A stretch of 64,000 bases of DNA from an uncultured Spirochaetales bacterium (lineage in GTDB: Bacteria; Spirochaetota; Spirochaetia; Sphaerochaetales; Sphaerochaetaceae): assembly GCA_949282255.1 (NCBI GenBank), contig CASDPA010000010.1, positions 1 through 64,000 of the forward strand, written 5' to 3'. The stretch's first letter is position 1, and each line of letters starts with the position of its first letter. Made by a program: the position numbers and the translations under genes. Shown here piece after piece: positions 24,106 through 33,369 of this stretch. The notes below the pieces were generated by a model, which was not told the DNA's origin, did no database searches, and saw nothing but the letters and a program-made list of their open reading frames with translations.

Positions 24106-27071
24106 CCCCTCCCCCTTGCAATAAGCTCTTCTCCGATAACGGATACGATCTTCCAATTGGAAGCGCTGAAATAATTTCTGCTGATGCTTTTCATCTCCGC
24201 TGTCTCAACAACATAATCCTTATTTATGTAAAGCACGAGGGCATTCCAAACGTTTTTCCCCTTGGAATACATCACAGCCCCCGCATTATTCATCAACTCC
24301 ATATCCCTCAGTTCATCATGCACCTTGCCTTTTGAAAGCAGCACGGATAAATCATATTCAAAGATACTGAACATCTTATCCTTGCCATCCTGGCACTGCT
24401 TCTCCCACATTTGGTGCAGCACATTATTGAAATAATCAAGGACGCTACGGTCCTCCTGCTCCAAAAATTTTGCAAAAACTCCAGCCTTGTTGCCAAGGAG
24501 CGAGACTATCTGGCGGATTGTTTCCGAATATCTGGGATTTTCCAAATCAATTGTGAGACCATGTCCATCAAAAGAAACCGAAGCCTTTTCATCCTTGACG
24601 TTTTCCTCATATGGCTGCTCTTCGATCTTAATTTTACCCCGATTAAGATCAACATCAGCCTTTGTAAGAGTGAAAATCTTTTCTCCAGTTTCTCCTACAT
24701 ATGACGGAGTATCGGTTTTCGCAGCAAATCCATCCACCTTTTCTTCTGGCCTGGCATCGGGAACCTCATCTACGCTATCTTCGTCCAAGGTATCTTCGTC
24801 CAAGGTATCTTCGTCCAAGGTATCTTCGTCCAAGGTATCTTCGTCCAAGGTATCTTCGTCCAAGGTATCTTCGTTCAAGGTATCCTTGTTCAAGGCATCT
24901 TCTTCCAAGGCATCTTCATCCAAAGCATCCTCTCCAGAGATATCAGCTTCCGATGTCTTGACAAAAGGAATATCTCCGCCAGCAGTTTCTTCAACCTCAG
25001 GTCCAAACGACGGCTCATACACTTTACCGGCAATCCCGGCCTGAGCATCCGGCAAATCGGGAGAAGACAAATCATCTTGGATAACGGGTTCAGACATAGA
25101 AGAATCTTCCTTCAGCAAAGAGGAAGCATCGCATTCAGTTACGTCCACTGCATCCTCATCTGGAATTGCAAATGAGAAATCCGGTTCGATTCTCTCGCTC
25201 TGCCCTTCCTCTTCATCAAGGATATCCATGAAATTGAGCTGATCCGGATCCTCATCATCCTCAATCGCAGCCTCTTCCTTTAATTCCTCTTCCTCGGTTT
25301 CCACCTCGTCATCGACATCAAGGTCCATATCCTCATCCTCTTCATATCCAGAATCAGGATAGTCCTCCTCATCGTCATATTCATCATCATCGACACCGTC
25401 ATACTGAGTATTGTCAACTGCCTTTCCCAACTCTTCCTCTATGATGTCCTGATTATCCTCATAAGTCTCCAGATACCTACTCTTCTCGTCTTCGGAAATC
25501 GGACATGAAGAGGAAGCAAGACGCGGATCCTCCTCATCACTCAAGGCATCCTGCTCCGCTTCATCCTCCTGCAGATAATCGGTATCATCAAAATCCTCAA
25601 GTTCACTTTCTGGAAGATCCTGGTCGTCTTCAGCATGAACTTCATCATTGACAACTTCGTCAGACTCAAAAATATCCGAATAAGGGGATGGCTCCACATC
25701 CGTATATTCACCCAATATTGTTGTGAAGAAATCGCTTCTCGTATCATTGTTCTTCACATTAAGCAACTCGACAACACTGGTGGAAAATGTGTTCTCATCC
25801 ATTTTCATAAGCTTCTCATCCCCATCAGGATCGACAAAAATGAGTTTATGCCCGAGCTGTGGTCGCACCTTCTCATCCTCAATTCTGGCCAGGCGTCTCA
25901 AGAACCATTGCTGTGAAAAAGCATACGCATTGATGTCCAAAAGGCTTTCCAATACAGAAATATCAATCTTATTTCCATCGAAAGAATACACTCCAACCAC
26001 ATCGGTCTCGGTAAAAAGCCATGATAATGCGCGATATGTTGCGGCGGTGATCCTTGAGTGCAGGTTGAGAGTTTCCGATGCCACACGTTGAGCACAGGAT
26101 AATATATATTTGCCTACGAAAGAAAAAAACATGTCCCCGACTTTCAGGAATGGGAAAACAGTACTTATCCAAAGCCCCTTGGAAAAGAAATAGTTTTCAA
26201 AGTTCAGCGAGCCTGTTTCCACGGAAAGCTTATCCAAGGCCTTTGCCGACATATTGGAACAGAATTCGGGCCTGAAAAGATCAAATCCATCGCGCTGACC
26301 TTCAAGACGGAGCGCCTGCTGATATATCGAAACATCTTTATAGACCTTCATCTTCAGTTGCTCATCATCAAGACTTTCCCCGCCTTCCTCTGACTTGAGC
26401 TTCGCCATGCGCAAAAGCACCTCGGATTTGAATGCTGCGCTTTCCTGACTCAGGCGATCGATCCCCTCAAGACTTTCATATGCAATAGAAGATAATCCGT
26501 TTATGAACTCATCAACCTTCATCCCGAAAAAAGAAGATACTACCTCCTCCTCACCCTCCAAGGATGTATGGGCCATAAGCTTTTCCTCTTCCAGCTTCTT
26601 CTTATCCTTGGATTCCGGGAAAAATTGCCGATATAGGGCCTCCCTGTAATCCGAGGCACCTTTTTCATCGGTATTTCCTTTTAAGAACTCAAGTGCGGCA
26701 CGGTTGTCCAAAAAGCGGCAAAGTTTCCTGGAAACATCCTGCCCAAGATTGACAAGCCTGAGCCAATCCTTTTCCCTGACATCCCTGTTGGAGCTCCTTC
26801 TTTCATACATAGAGGAAGAAAGGATCGATTGGACAAGAACCGGAAGCAGCCGGTAAGAACGCAGAGTCTCCTCATTTTTCTGGATCCGTCCGATACGGCG
26901 CTCCTCCCATACGCACATCTTCACCAATTCCAATGGATGATAGGCAGAAAGGATTTCAGCGATATTCTTGAAATCCAGGCGGAGATAATTCTCCGCATCC
27001 GTGACATTGCGCTCAGCCTTCTCCTTGGAGATGCTCAAGAGCGGTAGAAAATCATTTGAAAGGTTGTCCAC
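24102..27071 (-). CDS. Large acidic protein with pentapeptide repeat, unknown function
   Basis: A 989-residue cytoplasmic protein that I do not recognise. Residues 1-445 look globular and helical, with [15 protein letters not shown] and [10 protein letters not shown] as recognisable stretches; 450-840 is an extremely acidic, probably disordered region; at about 715-775 it contains tandem D-T-L-D-E units encoded by a 15-bp DNA repeat; 850-989 is globular again. No signal peptide or membrane helix. The start is GTG 27071 with AGGAG seven bases upstream. The two folded ends joined by a charged linker suggest a scaffold or nucleic-acid-mimicking role, but this is only a guess. Confidence 0.75.
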   Translation of the reverse strand: MDNLSNDFLPLLSISKEKAERNVTDAENYLRLDFKNIAEILSAYHPLELVKMCVWEERRIGRIQKNEETLRSYRLLPVLVQSILSSSMYERRSSNRDVREKDWLRLVNLGQDVSRKLCRFLDNRAALEFLKGNTDEKGASDYREALYRQFFPESKDKKKLEEEKLMAHTSLEGEEEVVSSFFGMKVDEFINGLSSIAYESLEGIDRLSQESAAFKSEVLLRMAKLKSEEGGESLDDEQLKMKVYKDVSIYQQALRLEGQRDGFDLFRPEFCSNMSAKALDKLSVETGSLNFENYFFSKGLWISTVFPFLKVGDMFFSFVGKYILSCAQRVASETLNLHSRITAATYRALSWLFTETDVVGVYSFDGNKIDISVLESLLDINAYAFSQQWFLRRLARIEDEKVRPQLGHKLIFVDPDGDEKLMKMDENTFSTSVVELLNVKNNDTRSDFFTTILGEYTDVEPSPYSDIFESDEVVNDEVHAEDDQDLPESELEDFDDTDYLQEDEAEQDALSDEEDPRLASSSCPISEDEKSRYLETYEDNQDIIEEELGKAVDNTQYDGVDDDEYDDEEDYPDSGYEEDEDMDLDVDDEVETEEEELKEEAAIEDDEDPDQLNFMDILDEEEGQSERIEPDFSFAIPDEDAVDVTECDASSLLKEDSSMSEPVIQDDLSSPDLPDAQAGIAGKVYEPSFGPEVEETAGGDIPFVKTSEADISGEDALDEDALEEDALNKDTLNEDTLDEDTLDEDTLDEDTLDEDTLDEDTLDEDSVDEVPDARPEEKVDGFAAKTDTPSYVGETGEKIFTLTKADVDLNRGKIKIEEQPYEENVKDEKASVSFDGHGLTIDLENPRYSETIRQIVSLLGNKAGVFAKFLEQEDRSVLDYFNNVLHQMWEKQCQDGKDKMFSIFEYDLSVLLSKGKVHDELRDMELMNNAGAVMYSKGKNVWNALVLYINKDYVVETAEMKSISRNYFSASNWKIVSVIGEELIARGRG
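24781..24930 (-). repeat. 15-bp in-frame tandem repeat (VNTR) inside the acidic protein gene
   Basis: Six identical 15-bp units (plus-strand TCGTCCAAGGTATCT) occupy 24781-24870, followed by four diverged units to 24930. Each unit encodes D-T-L-D-E, so copy-number change would alter protein length without breaking the frame. The diverged units ([20 protein letters not shown]) show growth outward from an older array. Confidence 0.95.
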
Positions 27072-27131
27072 AGGATAACTCCTAGCTTTTGATTATATTG
27101 GATATTCCGTTTTACGGAAACATCCTGTAAC

Positions 27132-27164
27132 AAAATAAAATGCCGCAATAAAAAGACTGCGGCA
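27132..27164 (-). terminator. Intrinsic terminator after the aminotransferase gene
   Basis: Seven-bp stem TGCCGCA / TGCGGCA with a ten-base loop, followed on the minus strand by TTTTATTTTG. It lies 12 bp past the aminotransferase stop. Confidence 0.85.
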
Positions 27165-27175
27165 CCCTGATCTTG

Positions 27176-28387
27176 TCATTCACCTATTTTCATGACCTGT
27201 TTTCTATAAGCCTCAAGTCCGTGTTTCAGACATTTGGCCGCAAGCAGAAGCTCATTCTCATTAAGCACATACGCAAATCTTGCCTGGTTATGCCCAAGAC
27301 CTTTTGTAACATAAAAATCCTCGGCAGGAGCAAACATGACCGTCGCACCCTCGTAAGAAAAATCCTTAAGCATGAATATGGCAAATTTTTCAGCATCATC
27401 CACAGGAAGGGAGGCAACGAAATAAAAAGCTCCTTTCGGCATTGAGCATACCACTCCAGGAATCTTCTGCATCTCGGAAATCAGCAAATTGCGCCTGCGC
27501 TCATAATTTTCTCTGACATCCTCGATATAATCCTCTCCTGCAGTAAGGGCTTTTTCCGCCGCAACCTGTTCAACAGCAGGAGGACAGAGCCTGGCCTGTG
27601 CGAGCTTGAGCGCATTCTCAAGAACTTCCTTGTTCCTGGTGACAATGGCTCCGATTCTTGCCCCGCACATGCTGAAGCGCTTGGAGAAGCTGTCTATGCA
27701 GATGACCCTGTCGGAATACTCAGGAAAAGAGAGGACACTGGTGAAGCTCTTTCCATCATAGCAGAATTCTCTATAAACCTCGTCGACAACAAGGAAAATA
27801 TCATGCTTTTTGCAAAGCTCAAGAATGGCAAGCAGCTCATCCTTCGTATAAATATGCCCCGTGGGGTTGTTCGGCGAACAAAGTATTATGCCCATCGTCT
27901 TTTTCCCAATCTTCTTTTCAAACTCGCTGATTGGAGGCAGGACGAAACCATCCTCTATGCGGCTTGTCACCGGAACAAGATTGACCATGGCGATGTTTGC
28001 GAACGTGGCGACATTGGTATAGTACGGCTCAGGGATTATGAATTCATCATATGGATCGCAAAGCGTCATGAAAGCAAACTGGATAGCCTCAGAGCCGCCG
28101 GTTGTGATAAGTATGTTGCCCTCGTCCAAATCGGTGATGCCATACTTTTCATAATACTTCAATAAACCCTTTCTGAGCTCCACCTCCCCTTCCGAAAGGC
28201 CGTAAGCGATTATGTCATCCTTGTATCCTTTTATCGCATCCAAAGCTTCCTTAGGCGTTTTAATATCAGGCTGCCCGATATTCAGATGCACCACATGGAT
28301 GCCGCGGGCTTCTGCCGCCCTTGAATACGGCACAAGCCTTCTGATCGGCGAGCATTGGAACGATGAAATCCTGTTTGACATCCGCAT
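27176..28387 (-). CDS. Class I/II PLP-dependent aminotransferase (aspartate aminotransferase-like)
   Basis: A 403-residue fold-type I aminotransferase. Visible motifs: L-N-I-G-Q-P-D near the N-terminus, T-T-G-G-S-E-A for PLP phosphate, S-P-N-N-P-T-G-H with the PLP Asn, V-V-D-E-V-Y-R-E, the Schiff-base Lys in D-S-F-S-K-R-F-S-M-C-G-A-R-I-G, and the substrate carboxylate Arg in Q-A-R-F-A-Y. Close to the AspC/AraT-like Ib/Ig groups; amino-acid preference is uncertain, aspartate or aromatic. AGGAGG is eight bases before the ATG and sits directly after the prs terminator, so expression may depend on read-through or on a promoter within it. Confidence 0.9.
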   Translation of the reverse strand: MRMSNRISSFQCSPIRRLVPYSRAAEARGIHVVHLNIGQPDIKTPKEALDAIKGYKDDIIAYGLSEGEVELRKGLLKYYEKYGITDLDEGNILITTGGSEAIQFAFMTLCDPYDEFIIPEPYYTNVATFANIAMVNLVPVTSRIEDGFVLPPISEFEKKIGKKTMGIILCSPNNPTGHIYTKDELLAILELCKKHDIFLVVDEVYREFCYDGKSFTSVLSFPEYSDRVICIDSFSKRFSMCGARIGAIVTRNKEVLENALKLAQARLCPPAVEQVAAEKALTAGEDYIEDVRENYERRRNLLISEMQKIPGVVCSMPKGAFYFVASLPVDDAEKFAIFMLKDFSYEGATVMFAPAEDFYVTKGLGHNQARFAYVLNENELLLAAKCLKHGLEAYRKQVMKIGE

Positions 28388-28401
28388 TTGGTTTTCCTCC
28401 T

Positions 28402-28423
28402 AAAAAACAGCCCCTTGCGGGGC
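28402..28423 (-). terminator. Intrinsic terminator between prs and the aminotransferase gene
   Basis: Five-bp GCCCC / GGGGC stem with a GCAA tetraloop, followed by T-G-T-T-T-T-T-T on the minus strand and then immediately by the AGGAGG of the next gene. Confidence 0.8.
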
Positions 28424-28446
28424 CATGAAAAATCCATTATCTCCGC

Positions 28447-29733
28447 TTAATCTGAAAACATATCCTTATCTGCAGGTACGGGGGCGTTTGGATTCGCCTG
28501 TGAAGTATCCACAAGGCGCTGTATGAATTTCCTGTTATCCAAAAGAGGGGATATGGAACGGCCGTGATGCAGACGAGAAATGACACGCGCAAAAAGCTCG
28601 GTGACATCGGCCTGGACAAACCACTCCTTCTCCAAAAGGTCTTTTCCCTGGAACACAGCGTTGGTTCCGATTATCCTCCAGAAGACACCTTCCTTGTATG
28701 CGGCATCGAAATTCTCGATTGCGGAACCATTGAAGAACGGAAGGGAAACTATGCAGATGATTTTCTTGGCCCCTCTCCTCTTCAATTCCCTCATGGCTAT
28801 TATAAGGGTTCCACCGGTCGCTATCATATCGTCGGCCATGAGCACCGTCTTGCCATTAACATCTCCAAGAAGGTTGATGCTCTTTATATTACTGTTCTTC
28901 GCATCCTTGCTAACAACCGAATAATCCCTTTCCTTGTACAAGATGGCCAACGGACGGTGCAATCCCTGCGCATAGAACTTGTTCCTGTTGACGGCCCCTG
29001 TATCAGGAGATACGACGACAAGATCGGGATCGGAAAAATCAATGAGCTTCCTCAGTGCGATCAAAGTCTGGTAAGACCCATGCAAATTCTCCAAATGACA
29101 GGTGGAGAATGCATTCTCAATCTCTCTGGAATGGATATCCAAGGTGATGATCCTGGCCACCCCGAGCTCCTCACAAAAGCGTGCGAAAAGACTTGCCGTA
29201 AGAGCTTCCCTTCCCGCCTTCTTATGCTGTCTTGCATAAGGATATGTAGGAAGGACAAGCGTGATGCTTTCCGCGCCTGCCAGCCTTACCGCATCGATTG
29301 TCGTAAAGAGGAACATCAAGTGGTCGTTCACACTCAGCGGCCTGGGATCCTCAAGGCCTGCAACCTTGATCGGGAAAGAGTTTGATACATCATGTATTAT
29401 ATATACATGCAATCCGCGCACAGGATCGATTATCTCCGCCTTTTCCTCTCCATTGGCGAACCTGGTGTATTTGACGTTTATCGTAACATCGGGGCAATGG
29501 AACTGGGAAGGAAGCTTTCCTGTGGGAATCTTCTTTGAATCAAGATCATCGAGAAGCGTCACCTGCCTCAGCAGCTCCTCTCCGGTGATTCCATGACGCT
29601 TAGTCAAGGCGTCGTTGACTTTCGCATAACGGTCGACATACAACCGCCTGAGATGTTTTACTACCTTGCCGGTGAAAAACTCGGAGCCTGGACCGGCGAT
29701 GATTCCAAGCTTGTGTGGTTTGATGATGCTCAT
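28447..29733 (-). CDS. prs: Ribose-phosphate pyrophosphokinase (PRPP synthetase), long form
   Basis: Makes PRPP from ribose-5-P and ATP for nucleotide, His and Trp synthesis. The 428-residue protein is longer than the common 310-320; extra sequence lies at residues 30-110 before K-Y-T-R-F-A-N-G-E and at the C-terminus (RLHHGRSISPLLDNRKFIQR). Catalytic regions are clear: T-Y-P-Y-A-R-Q-H-K-K, I-T-L-D-I-H-S-R-E-I-E, V-V-S-P-D-T-G-A-V, and the PRPP loop V-L-M-A-D-D-M-I-A-T-G-G-T. Start ATG 29733 was chosen where homology begins; upstream residues look non-coding. Followed by a terminator. Confidence 0.9.
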   Translation of the reverse strand: MSIIKPHKLGIIAGPGSEFFTGKVVKHLRRLYVDRYAKVNDALTKRHGITGEELLRQVTLLDDLDSKKIPTGKLPSQFHCPDVTINVKYTRFANGEEKAEIIDPVRGLHVYIIHDVSNSFPIKVAGLEDPRPLSVNDHLMFLFTTIDAVRLAGAESITLVLPTYPYARQHKKAGREALTASLFARFCEELGVARIITLDIHSREIENAFSTCHLENLHGSYQTLIALRKLIDFSDPDLVVVSPDTGAVNRNKFYAQGLHRPLAILYKERDYSVVSKDAKNSNIKSINLLGDVNGKTVLMADDMIATGGTLIIAMRELKRRGAKKIICIVSLPFFNGSAIENFDAAYKEGVFWRIIGTNAVFQGKDLLEKEWFVQADVTELFARVISRLHHGRSISPLLDNRKFIQRLVDTSQANPNAPVPADKDMFSD

Positions 29734-30204
29734 AGTGCTTTCAGGATATATTAAAGGGATAAGAAAAGGCAAGACGGATTGATATTTTTCAAACACTGTG
29801 AACTACTCCATCTTAGCTTATGCTTGAATATGGAGCTTCCAGTTTCAACGCAGATTGCTTCCATACCTCATACGAAGCATCGAAGTCTGACTTCAGCTCG
29901 GCCTTGCTAAGACATTTCAGGTCAAGTTTGGATTCTATGACGAAAGGGCGCATCGAAGCATGGCGGAGACGGGGTTCCTCACCTCGCTCCTTGATCGCCA
30001 TTACGTTTCCGATCGTTCATAGTTTATTAGATCATTTTGGCTTGCTTTTTCCAATATGCCAAGCAATTCATCTCCACATTGAAGAGGATGGGGTCTTCTT
30101 GCCGATTCTTATGATAAATCCTGCAAATGTTAATAATCTGTTAAATTTTTTTCTTTTTCTTTAATGTGGTTCATTTTTAATCCGCGATTGGATAGCGTCA
30201 AATT
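29734..30204. other. Intergenic region, 470 bp, between prs and the Na/Pi transporter
   Basis: No confident gene. The minus strand has a 62-codon frame (30001-29813, beginning M-A-I-K-E-R-G-E-E-P-R) with a protein-like composition but no ribosome site and no recognised family; it may be a remnant. The plus strand opposite is an overlapping open frame without support. The right third (30130-30204) is AT-rich with a T run and probably carries the transporter promoter. No tRNA or structured RNA was seen. Confidence 0.6.
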
Positions 30205-31920
30205 ATGAGTTTGATACTTTCTCTTATTCAGATAATCGGTTCTTTGGGCCTGTTTTTATACGGGATGAAGATACTTTCGGACGGACTTCAGAAATCCGCA
30301 GGTGCAAAACTTAAGACATTTTTGCAGCTTATGACATCCAACAGGTTCATGGCGGTTTTCACCGGCCTGCTCATAACGATCATAATCCAGTCGTCATCAG
30401 CGACAACCGTCATGGTGGTGAGTTTTGTCAACGCGAATCTCATAACCCTTGTGCAGAGCATCGGAGTCATAATGGGAGCGAACATAGGCACCACTGTCAC
30501 AGGCTGGATAGTGGCGCTTGTCGGCTTTTCGATGGACATCACGCTCATCAGCCTGTTTTCGATAGCAATCGCATTGCCGCTAATGTTCTCAAGCAAGGTA
30601 AAGCGAAGGGAGATTGCAGAAATCTTCCTTGGTTTCGGACTTCTCTTTTTCGGTCTGGAATACCTGCAAGCCTCCATGCCTGATGTAAGCCAGCATACGG
30701 AGGTGCTTGCTTTCTTATCCAGATTCGAGGATGGAAAACTTTCATCGATACTCATCTGCGTGGTGATCGGAACAATCCTCACCTGCATCGTCCAATCCTC
30801 ATCCGCGACAATGGCGATCACAATCACGATGGCATACCAGGGATGGATCGGGGTATGGACCGCTGCGGCATTATGTCTGGGGCAGAACATCGGTACAACC
30901 ATAACCGCCTACCTGGCTTCGCTTGGCACAAGCACGAACGCACGCAGAGCCGCCATGGCGCACATACTTTTCAATGTCATAGGATCGATAATTGCGATAA
31001 TATTCTTCCGGCCGATGATGCATATGGTCAATGCGATTACAAACGGAAACATCTTCACAATGACAGGAGAGCCCCTGCAGCAGAGCCTGCCGACGTTCCT
31101 TGCAGCCTTCCATACGGTATTCAACGTGATAAACACGATAATATTCTTCCCGTTTGTCAACCAATTTGCGAAAATAATAGAAAAGCTCGTGCCGACAAAG
31201 GAAACATATTCGGAGGATACCTACCACTTCAAATACATCGCAAACACAAGAATGGATACTCCGGAAATCTATTTTCTGACTGTAAAGCAGGAAATGGCAA
31301 AAATGGCGGATTTGTGCCTGGACATGTTCAAAAGATACGAAAAGGTGTTCGAATCACAGGATCAAAGCTTCATAGAAAAAGAGGTTGTGGAGCTGAAAAA
31401 GAAAGAGGAATATGCCGATCAGATGCAGGAACAACTTATTGATTTCTGCGTCAAGCTGCAGCAGGATTCGCAAAGCCCGACCAACGCCGCCATGCTCAAC
31501 AGTCTCATCAGGAGCATCGATGAGATAGAGTCGATAACCGACAGCATATACAACATGACAAAGATAAGTGAGGACCGCATCAAGAAAGAAATCGTATTCG
31601 ATGCGGATGAAAAAGCAGACGTGCTCGAATACCACCATCTTACCGCAAAGTTTTTGGCTTTCATAAAAGAGAATCTAGGAAAGAGCAATTTCAAGATCAT
31701 GAGGGATGCCCATGAGTTTGAGAATGCGATGAACATTGAACACAGAAGGCTTTCAGACGAAGTTCACGACAGGATCCAAAAAGGCAATGTGAGCGTAAAA
31801 GCGGAGCTCATGCTGTTGGAGGTTGAAAGGAACCTGGAGCATATCGGCGATTACTGCCTGAACATCGCAGAAGCGAGCTTTGCAGAACCCAAGCATGCCG
31901 CAGTTCTGCAGAAGGTCTGA
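30205..31920 (+). CDS. Na+/phosphate cotransporter family protein with PhoU-like tail
   Basis: A 571-residue member of the NptA/PNaS family. The first 320 residues hold about eight membrane segments with the duplicated signature Q-S-S-S-A-T-T-V and Q-S-S-S-A-T-M-A, plus the paired G-A-N-I-G-T-T-V and G-Q-N-I-G-T-T-I. The cytoplasmic C-terminal 210 residues resemble PhoU (helical, with E-S-I-T-D-S-I-Y-N-M-T and H-I-G-D-Y-C-L-N-I-A). Imports inorganic phosphate coupled to Na+, by family. Stop codon abuts the convergent trkH stop. Confidence 0.9.
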   Translation: MSLILSLIQIIGSLGLFLYGMKILSDGLQKSAGAKLKTFLQLMTSNRFMAVFTGLLITIIIQSSSATTVMVVSFVNANLITLVQSIGVIMGANIGTTVTGWIVALVGFSMDITLISLFSIAIALPLMFSSKVKRREIAEIFLGFGLLFFGLEYLQASMPDVSQHTEVLAFLSRFEDGKLSSILICVVIGTILTCIVQSSSATMAITITMAYQGWIGVWTAAALCLGQNIGTTITAYLASLGTSTNARRAAMAHILFNVIGSIIAIIFFRPMMHMVNAITNGNIFTMTGEPLQQSLPTFLAAFHTVFNVINTIIFFPFVNQFAKIIEKLVPTKETYSEDTYHFKYIANTRMDTPEIYFLTVKQEMAKMADLCLDMFKRYEKVFESQDQSFIEKEVVELKKKEEYADQMQEQLIDFCVKLQQDSQSPTNAAMLNSLIRSIDEIESITDSIYNMTKISEDRIKKEIVFDADEKADVLEYHHLTAKFLAFIKENLGKSNFKIMRDAHEFENAMNIEHRRLSDEVHDRIQKGNVSVKAELMLLEVERNLEHIGDYCLNIAEASFAEPKHAAVLQKV

Positions 31921-33369
31921 TCATTTCTTCCAAAACGCTTTTGTAAAAAGTGCAAGAACCGTAAAAATCTCAAGCCTTCCGACCAGCATCAGGAACGAGC
32001 CCACACAAAGTATGGGATCGGAAAAGATGGAGAAATTGCCTGCTGGCCCGACATCCTGCATTCCGATCCCTATGTTTCCAAGAAGAAGGAAACTTGCAGA
32101 AAAACATGTTTCAAAGCTGAAATCGGAAAGCGAGAACACAGCGGTTCCTGCAAGTCCCAAAATAAGATAGGCTCCAACAAATCCGGCTATTGAAAGTATC
32201 GTGTTCTGATCCATCATGCCATCTCCAAGCACAGTAGGAGTTATCGCGCTCGGATGCAGACGCTTCTTTATCGTGTTGCGGGCCAGATTTACCATTGTGG
32301 AAACCCTCACAACCTTGATGCCGCCTCCAGCGGATCCGGCACATCCTCCGACAAAGAAAAGAACAATAAGCATCGTCTTTGAGAAAACAGGCCAAACATT
32401 ATAGTCCGTAATGGCAAATCCTGTAGTGGTTATTATTGATACGACATGGAAAAGTGCATAACGCAAAGCGGAGGCTACGGATCCATAGGTACCGGAAACA
32501 AGCAGGTCCACCATCACCACAAAGGTGAATATTGCGATTATTATCAAATAATCCCTCAATTCCCTGTCATGCAGGCAATCTGTGAATTTTCTTTTTATCA
32601 GCTTGAAATAAATCGCGAAATTGGCTCCTGCTATTATCATGAAGATTATCACAACAACATCAACATAAACGGAGCCATAACCACCGATTGAAGAATTCAT
32701 CGGTGAAAAGCCTGCGGCGCCCATCGTACCGAAAGTGACGGTCACGGCATCAAAAAGTGGTATTTTGAACCAAAGCAGAATCACTTCCAGGACAGAGAAT
32801 CCAAGATAAATCGCCCACAAGGCAAAAGCCGTATGCTGGATTTTCGGGGTCAGCTTATCCTTTGTGGGGCCTACAGATTCGGCACTGACCAGGCTTGTCC
32901 CCTTTGTCCCGATGAAAGGAAGGATAGCCACGAAGAGGACAACAATACCCATTCCACCAAGCCAGTTTGTCATATTGCGCCAGAACAAAATGGATCTCAT
33001 CTTGTCTTCTATGGTAACGAGAGCTGTGGCCCCGGTTGTCGTGAATCCCGACATGATCTCGAAATAACAGCTTGCATAGCTTGGAAGGGTACCTGTCAAA
33101 AACAGTGGCAGAGCTCCGTATGCTGTTGCCAACACCCACGTCAGGGTCACAAGCAGGTAGCTGTCCTTCGCCTTCAGCACAAGCCTTCCTGTCCGGGTGA
33201 AAACGAGGCACAAGCCGGAAGTGAAGAATATCAGCAATATTGTTGAGAAAAACGCCTCGAAAGCCGATTCCTCATCATAATAGACCGCCATAAGAAGCGG
33301 TATGAACATCAAAAGCGCTATAAGCAGCTGGATAAGGGATAGTAAACGCAGAACCGACTTGATATGCAT
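31921..33369 (-). CDS. trkH: Trk-type potassium transporter, membrane subunit
   Basis: A 482-residue polytopic membrane protein of the TrkH/KtrB family, K+ uptake across the inner membrane. Four filter-like repeats are recognisable, for example M-S-G-F-T-T-T-G-A-T, F-G-T-M-G-A-A-G-F-S, V-S-I-I-T-T-T-G-F-A and L-L-G-N-I-G-I-G, and the intracellular gate G-G-C-A-G-S-A-G-G-G-I-K-V-V-R. Its ATG overlaps the trkA stop by one base (TAATG), so the two subunits are co-translated. Confidence 0.94.
   Translation of the reverse strand: MHIKSVLRLLSLIQLLIALLMFIPLLMAVYYDEESAFEAFFSTILLIFFTSGLCLVFTRTGRLVLKAKDSYLLVTLTWVLATAYGALPLFLTGTLPSYASCYFEIMSGFTTTGATALVTIEDKMRSILFWRNMTNWLGGMGIVVLFVAILPFIGTKGTSLVSAESVGPTKDKLTPKIQHTAFALWAIYLGFSVLEVILLWFKIPLFDAVTVTFGTMGAAGFSPMNSSIGGYGSVYVDVVVIIFMIIAGANFAIYFKLIKRKFTDCLHDRELRDYLIIIAIFTFVVMVDLLVSGTYGSVASALRYALFHVVSIITTTGFAITDYNVWPVFSKTMLIVLFFVGGCAGSAGGGIKVVRVSTMVNLARNTIKKRLHPSAITPTVLGDGMMDQNTILSIAGFVGAYLILGLAGTAVFSLSDFSFETCFSASFLLLGNIGIGMQDVGPAGNFSIFSDPILCVGSFLMLVGRLEIFTVLALFTKAFWKK

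Noticed and set aside
24781-24930. Tandem 15-bp repeat as a CRISPR array
   Set aside because: Units are contiguous with no spacers and encode a pentapeptide in frame.
24487-25044. Long plus-strand frames opposite the acidic protein, with Ser/Lys or Arg/Tyr repeats
   Set aside because: They are mirror images of the 15-bp repeat in the real minus-strand gene, with no ribosome site and low-complexity composition.
29820-30164. 114-codon plus-strand frame before the Na/Pi transporter
   Set aside because: No ribosome site, composition changes midway, and it runs into a T-rich tract.
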